From Chloroflexota bacterium (lineage in GTDB: Bacteria; Chloroflexota; Limnocylindria; Limnocylindrales; CSP1-4): a DNA stretch of 5,713 nucleotides. The notes beneath the pieces are model-generated. The model worked only from the letters and a program-made list of their open reading frames with translations, had not been told where the DNA came from and did no database searches. Numbering within the stretch: position 1 is the first letter of the stretch; each line of letters opens with the position of its first letter. Of the stretch, positions 4,382 through 5,713 are shown piece after piece. The stretch is from the NCBI GenBank assembly GCA_021801545.1, contig JAJYXX010000219.1:1-5713 (forward strand), in the 5' to 3' direction. Made by a program: the position numbers and the translations under genes.

Positions 4382-5713
4382 TCATCCACCTCCTGTCGCT
4401 TCCAGGCCGGGTTCCCGGCCACCATCGCGGAGGACGGACACGAACGGCTCGTACCGCACTCCGCCGGGTTCGACGAACTTGCTGAAGAACTCGACGTACT
4501 GGAGCCGCAGCCCCTGGACCGACGAATCGAAGAAGCCGAGCACGAAGTTCAGGGCGTGGAAGAGGGCCGCGATCAGCACCCCGAGCAGGACGTTCTCGAA
4601 CAGGCCGCCCAGCCGGTTGGCGACCAGGGCGAGCATCACCGAGGCGAGCCCGATCGCCATCAGGCGGGCGTAGCTCAGGACGTTGCCGACCGCGCCCATC
4701 ACCTCGAGCGGACCGGCGATCCCGAGCGTCGCGGCCAGGACGACGATCGCCCCGACGAGCACGACGACCGCGATCTGGCCCGCCGGTACCGGCACGTAGC
4801 CGGCGGCGAACGCGACCGTGACGATGATCGCGGTCAGGCTGACGAGCATCGCCGCGCGCGCGATCACCTCGCGCCGGTGGCGCAGGAGTGTCGCGTTCAC
4901 GATCCCGAGCACGAGTCCGAGCGCGACCTGGGCGACGCCGATCGAGATGGCCAGGACGAGGAGCGGCAGCGCCCCCTCGCGGCGATCGAACCACAGCGGC
5001 CGGAGGCCGACGAGGCGTTGCCCGGCGTCGCCGAACCACTCCCCGAAGAGGACGCCGAAGAAGATCGTCGAGATCGCCGTCAGGGCGCCCACCGGCCAGA
5101 GGAAGCGCATCGCCGGCGACGTGCGCCAGCGGCGGCGCGCAGCCAGGAGGATGGCGAGCAGGAGCAGCCCGTAACCGATGTCGCCGACCATCAGCCCGAC
5201 GAAGACGGGGAACGCAAAGGCGACGACCGGCGTCGGATCGAGGGTTCCGTAGCGGGGCAACATGACGAACGAGGCAAGCGGCTCGAAGGCCCGGACCAGG
5301 GGCTGGTTCTCGAGCACGACCGGAGCGCTGCGATCGAGCATCTCGCCCGGCCGCTCGACGAGGAGCACCTCCGGGCCGACCTCGCCGGCCAGCGCCTCGC
5401 GCAGCTCGGGGATCCGGCGCGCCGGCAGCCAGCCGCTGACCGCGACGAGGTGCTCGCTCCGGCCGGCCGCCGCGAGCACCCGCGCCTCGGCGACCCGGTC
5501 ACCGAGGACGAGCGAGAGGGCCGCGACGGGCGCGCCGTGCGCCGCCGCCAGCTCGTCGAGCGCCGCCTCCGTGCGGGCGAGTCGCTCGCGGATGGCGGCC
5601 TCCTCCGCCGCCAGGCGGGGCCCGAGCTCGTCGAACGGGACGCCGGCCATCGACTCCGGGAGCGTGACCTCCTCGAGGTCGCGGCCACCGAGCAGCGAAC
5701 GGACCTCGCCGGC
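4382..5713 (-). CDS. atpI: V/A-type ATP synthase subunit I (membrane stator, a-subunit homologue), 5' end cut off
   Basis: Stator membrane subunit with the two ion half-channels facing the K ring; homologous to eukaryotic V-ATPase subunit a. The visible 443 residues lack the N-terminus, and the frame is open to the right edge. Thermus subunit I is about 650 residues, so roughly 200 are missing. Numbered from the first visible codon: cytoplasmic helical arm with SWLPAR-like GWLPARRIPELREAL (94-108); linker QPLVRAFEPLASFVMLPRYG (147-166 region), typical of the family; first membrane helix PVFVGLMVGDIGYGLLL (169-185); about six further hydrophobic segments up to about 396; SYARLMAIGLA (347-357) with R350, aligned by motif to the essential yeast Vph1 R735; and QGLRLQYVEFFSKFVEPGG (400-418) with R403, corresponding to yeast R799. 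An internal ATG at 5650-5648 (residue 22) lies mid-domain and is not the start. It ends one base before atpK. Confidence 0.96.
   Translation of the reverse strand, partial: AGEVRSLLGGRDLEEVTLPESMAGVPFDELGPRLAAEEAAIRERLARTEAALDELAAAHGAPVAALSLVLGDRVAEARVLAAAGRSEHLVAVSGWLPARRIPELREALAGEVGPEVLLVERPGEMLDRSAPVVLENQPLVRAFEPLASFVMLPRYGTLDPTPVVAFAFPVFVGLMVGDIGYGLLLLAILLAARRRWRTSPAMRFLWPVGALTAISTIFFGVLFGEWFGDAGQRLVGLRPLWFDRREGALPLLVLAISIGVAQVALGLVLGIVNATLLRHRREVIARAAMLVSLTAIIVTVAFAAGYVPVPAGQIAVVVLVGAIVVLAATLGIAGPLEVMGAVGNVLSYARLMAIGLASVMLALVANRLGGLFENVLLGVLIAALFHALNFVLGFFDSSVQGLRLQYVEFFSKFVEPGGVRYEPFVSVLRDGGREPGLEATGGG
4389..4394 (-). promoter_or_regulatory. Ribosome binding site of atpK (AGGAGG)
   Basis: AGGAGG on the minus strand lies 8 bases before ATG 4380 and inside the last codons of atpI. 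It is a full six-base match to the Shine-Dalgarno core and the strongest in the window. It also excludes the longer in-frame reading from about 4425 as the true start. A strong site fits the need for many copies of the ring subunit, though that link is inference. Confidence 0.85.

Noticed and set aside
5648..5650. ATG at 5650 as the start of atpI.
   Set aside because: The frame is open to the window edge, and the upstream residues (ending L-E-E-V-T-L-P-E-S) continue the cytoplasmic arm typical of subunit I. The gene is cut by the window and does not start here.
1..5713. CRISPR arrays, insertion sequences, tRNA or rRNA genes, phage or defence genes.
   Set aside because: No spaced direct repeats, terminal inverted repeats, RNA-gene signatures or foreign-looking genes are visible; nearly every base is taken up by the ATPase operon.

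Overview
The window holds one continuous cluster of seven genes, all on the minus strand. They encode a bacterial A/V-type (rotary, vacuolar/archaeal-type) ATP synthase/ATPase. Read in the direction of transcription (right to left) the order is atpI (5' end cut off) - atpK - atpE - atpC - atpF - atpA - atpB (3' end cut off). This I-K-E-C-F-A-B order is, from memory, the one in the Thermus-type V/A-ATPase operon. By that precedent a peripheral-stalk G/H gene would lie beyond the right edge, and the rest of atpB plus atpD beyond the left edge. The gene letters follow V-type nomenclature (ntp in Enterococcus) and do not match the F-type atp letters.

Layout: 5713-4382 membrane stator subunit I; 4380-4168 rotor-ring subunit K/c; 4167-4113 the only real intergenic gap (55 bases); 4112-3519 peripheral-stalk subunit E; 3506-2619 subunit C, which links rotor ring and central shaft; 2615-2277 central-shaft subunit F; 2280-403 catalytic subunit A; 406-1 non-catalytic subunit B. 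Junctions are very tight: F/A and A/B overlap as ATGA, I/K is separated by 1 base, C/F by 3 and E/C by 12. Each visible start has a Shine-Dalgarno-like stretch, usually inside the end of the preceding gene. This points to one polycistronic, translationally coupled mRNA. No promoter, terminator, RNA gene, repeat array or mobile element is visible.

How the parts work together: A and B form the hexameric ATP-handling head. F (with D, not seen) is the central shaft, C docks it on the K ring, I provides the ion half-channels with essential arginines, and E (with G/H, not seen) forms the stator stalk. Together they couple ion flow to ATP synthesis or hydrolysis.

Organism: the DNA is very G+C-rich with strong third-position G/C bias, the starts are bacterial, and the proteins are closest in feel to the Thermus type. 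A high-GC bacterium such as a Chloroflexota (Limnocylindria-like), Actinomycetota (Thermoleophilia-like) or Deinococcota lineage is plausible, but the window alone does not settle it. I see no unknown system here. The points worth a second look are a Gly/Pro-rich insertion and a Gly-containing P-loop in AtpA, and a short c subunit without a leader peptide.
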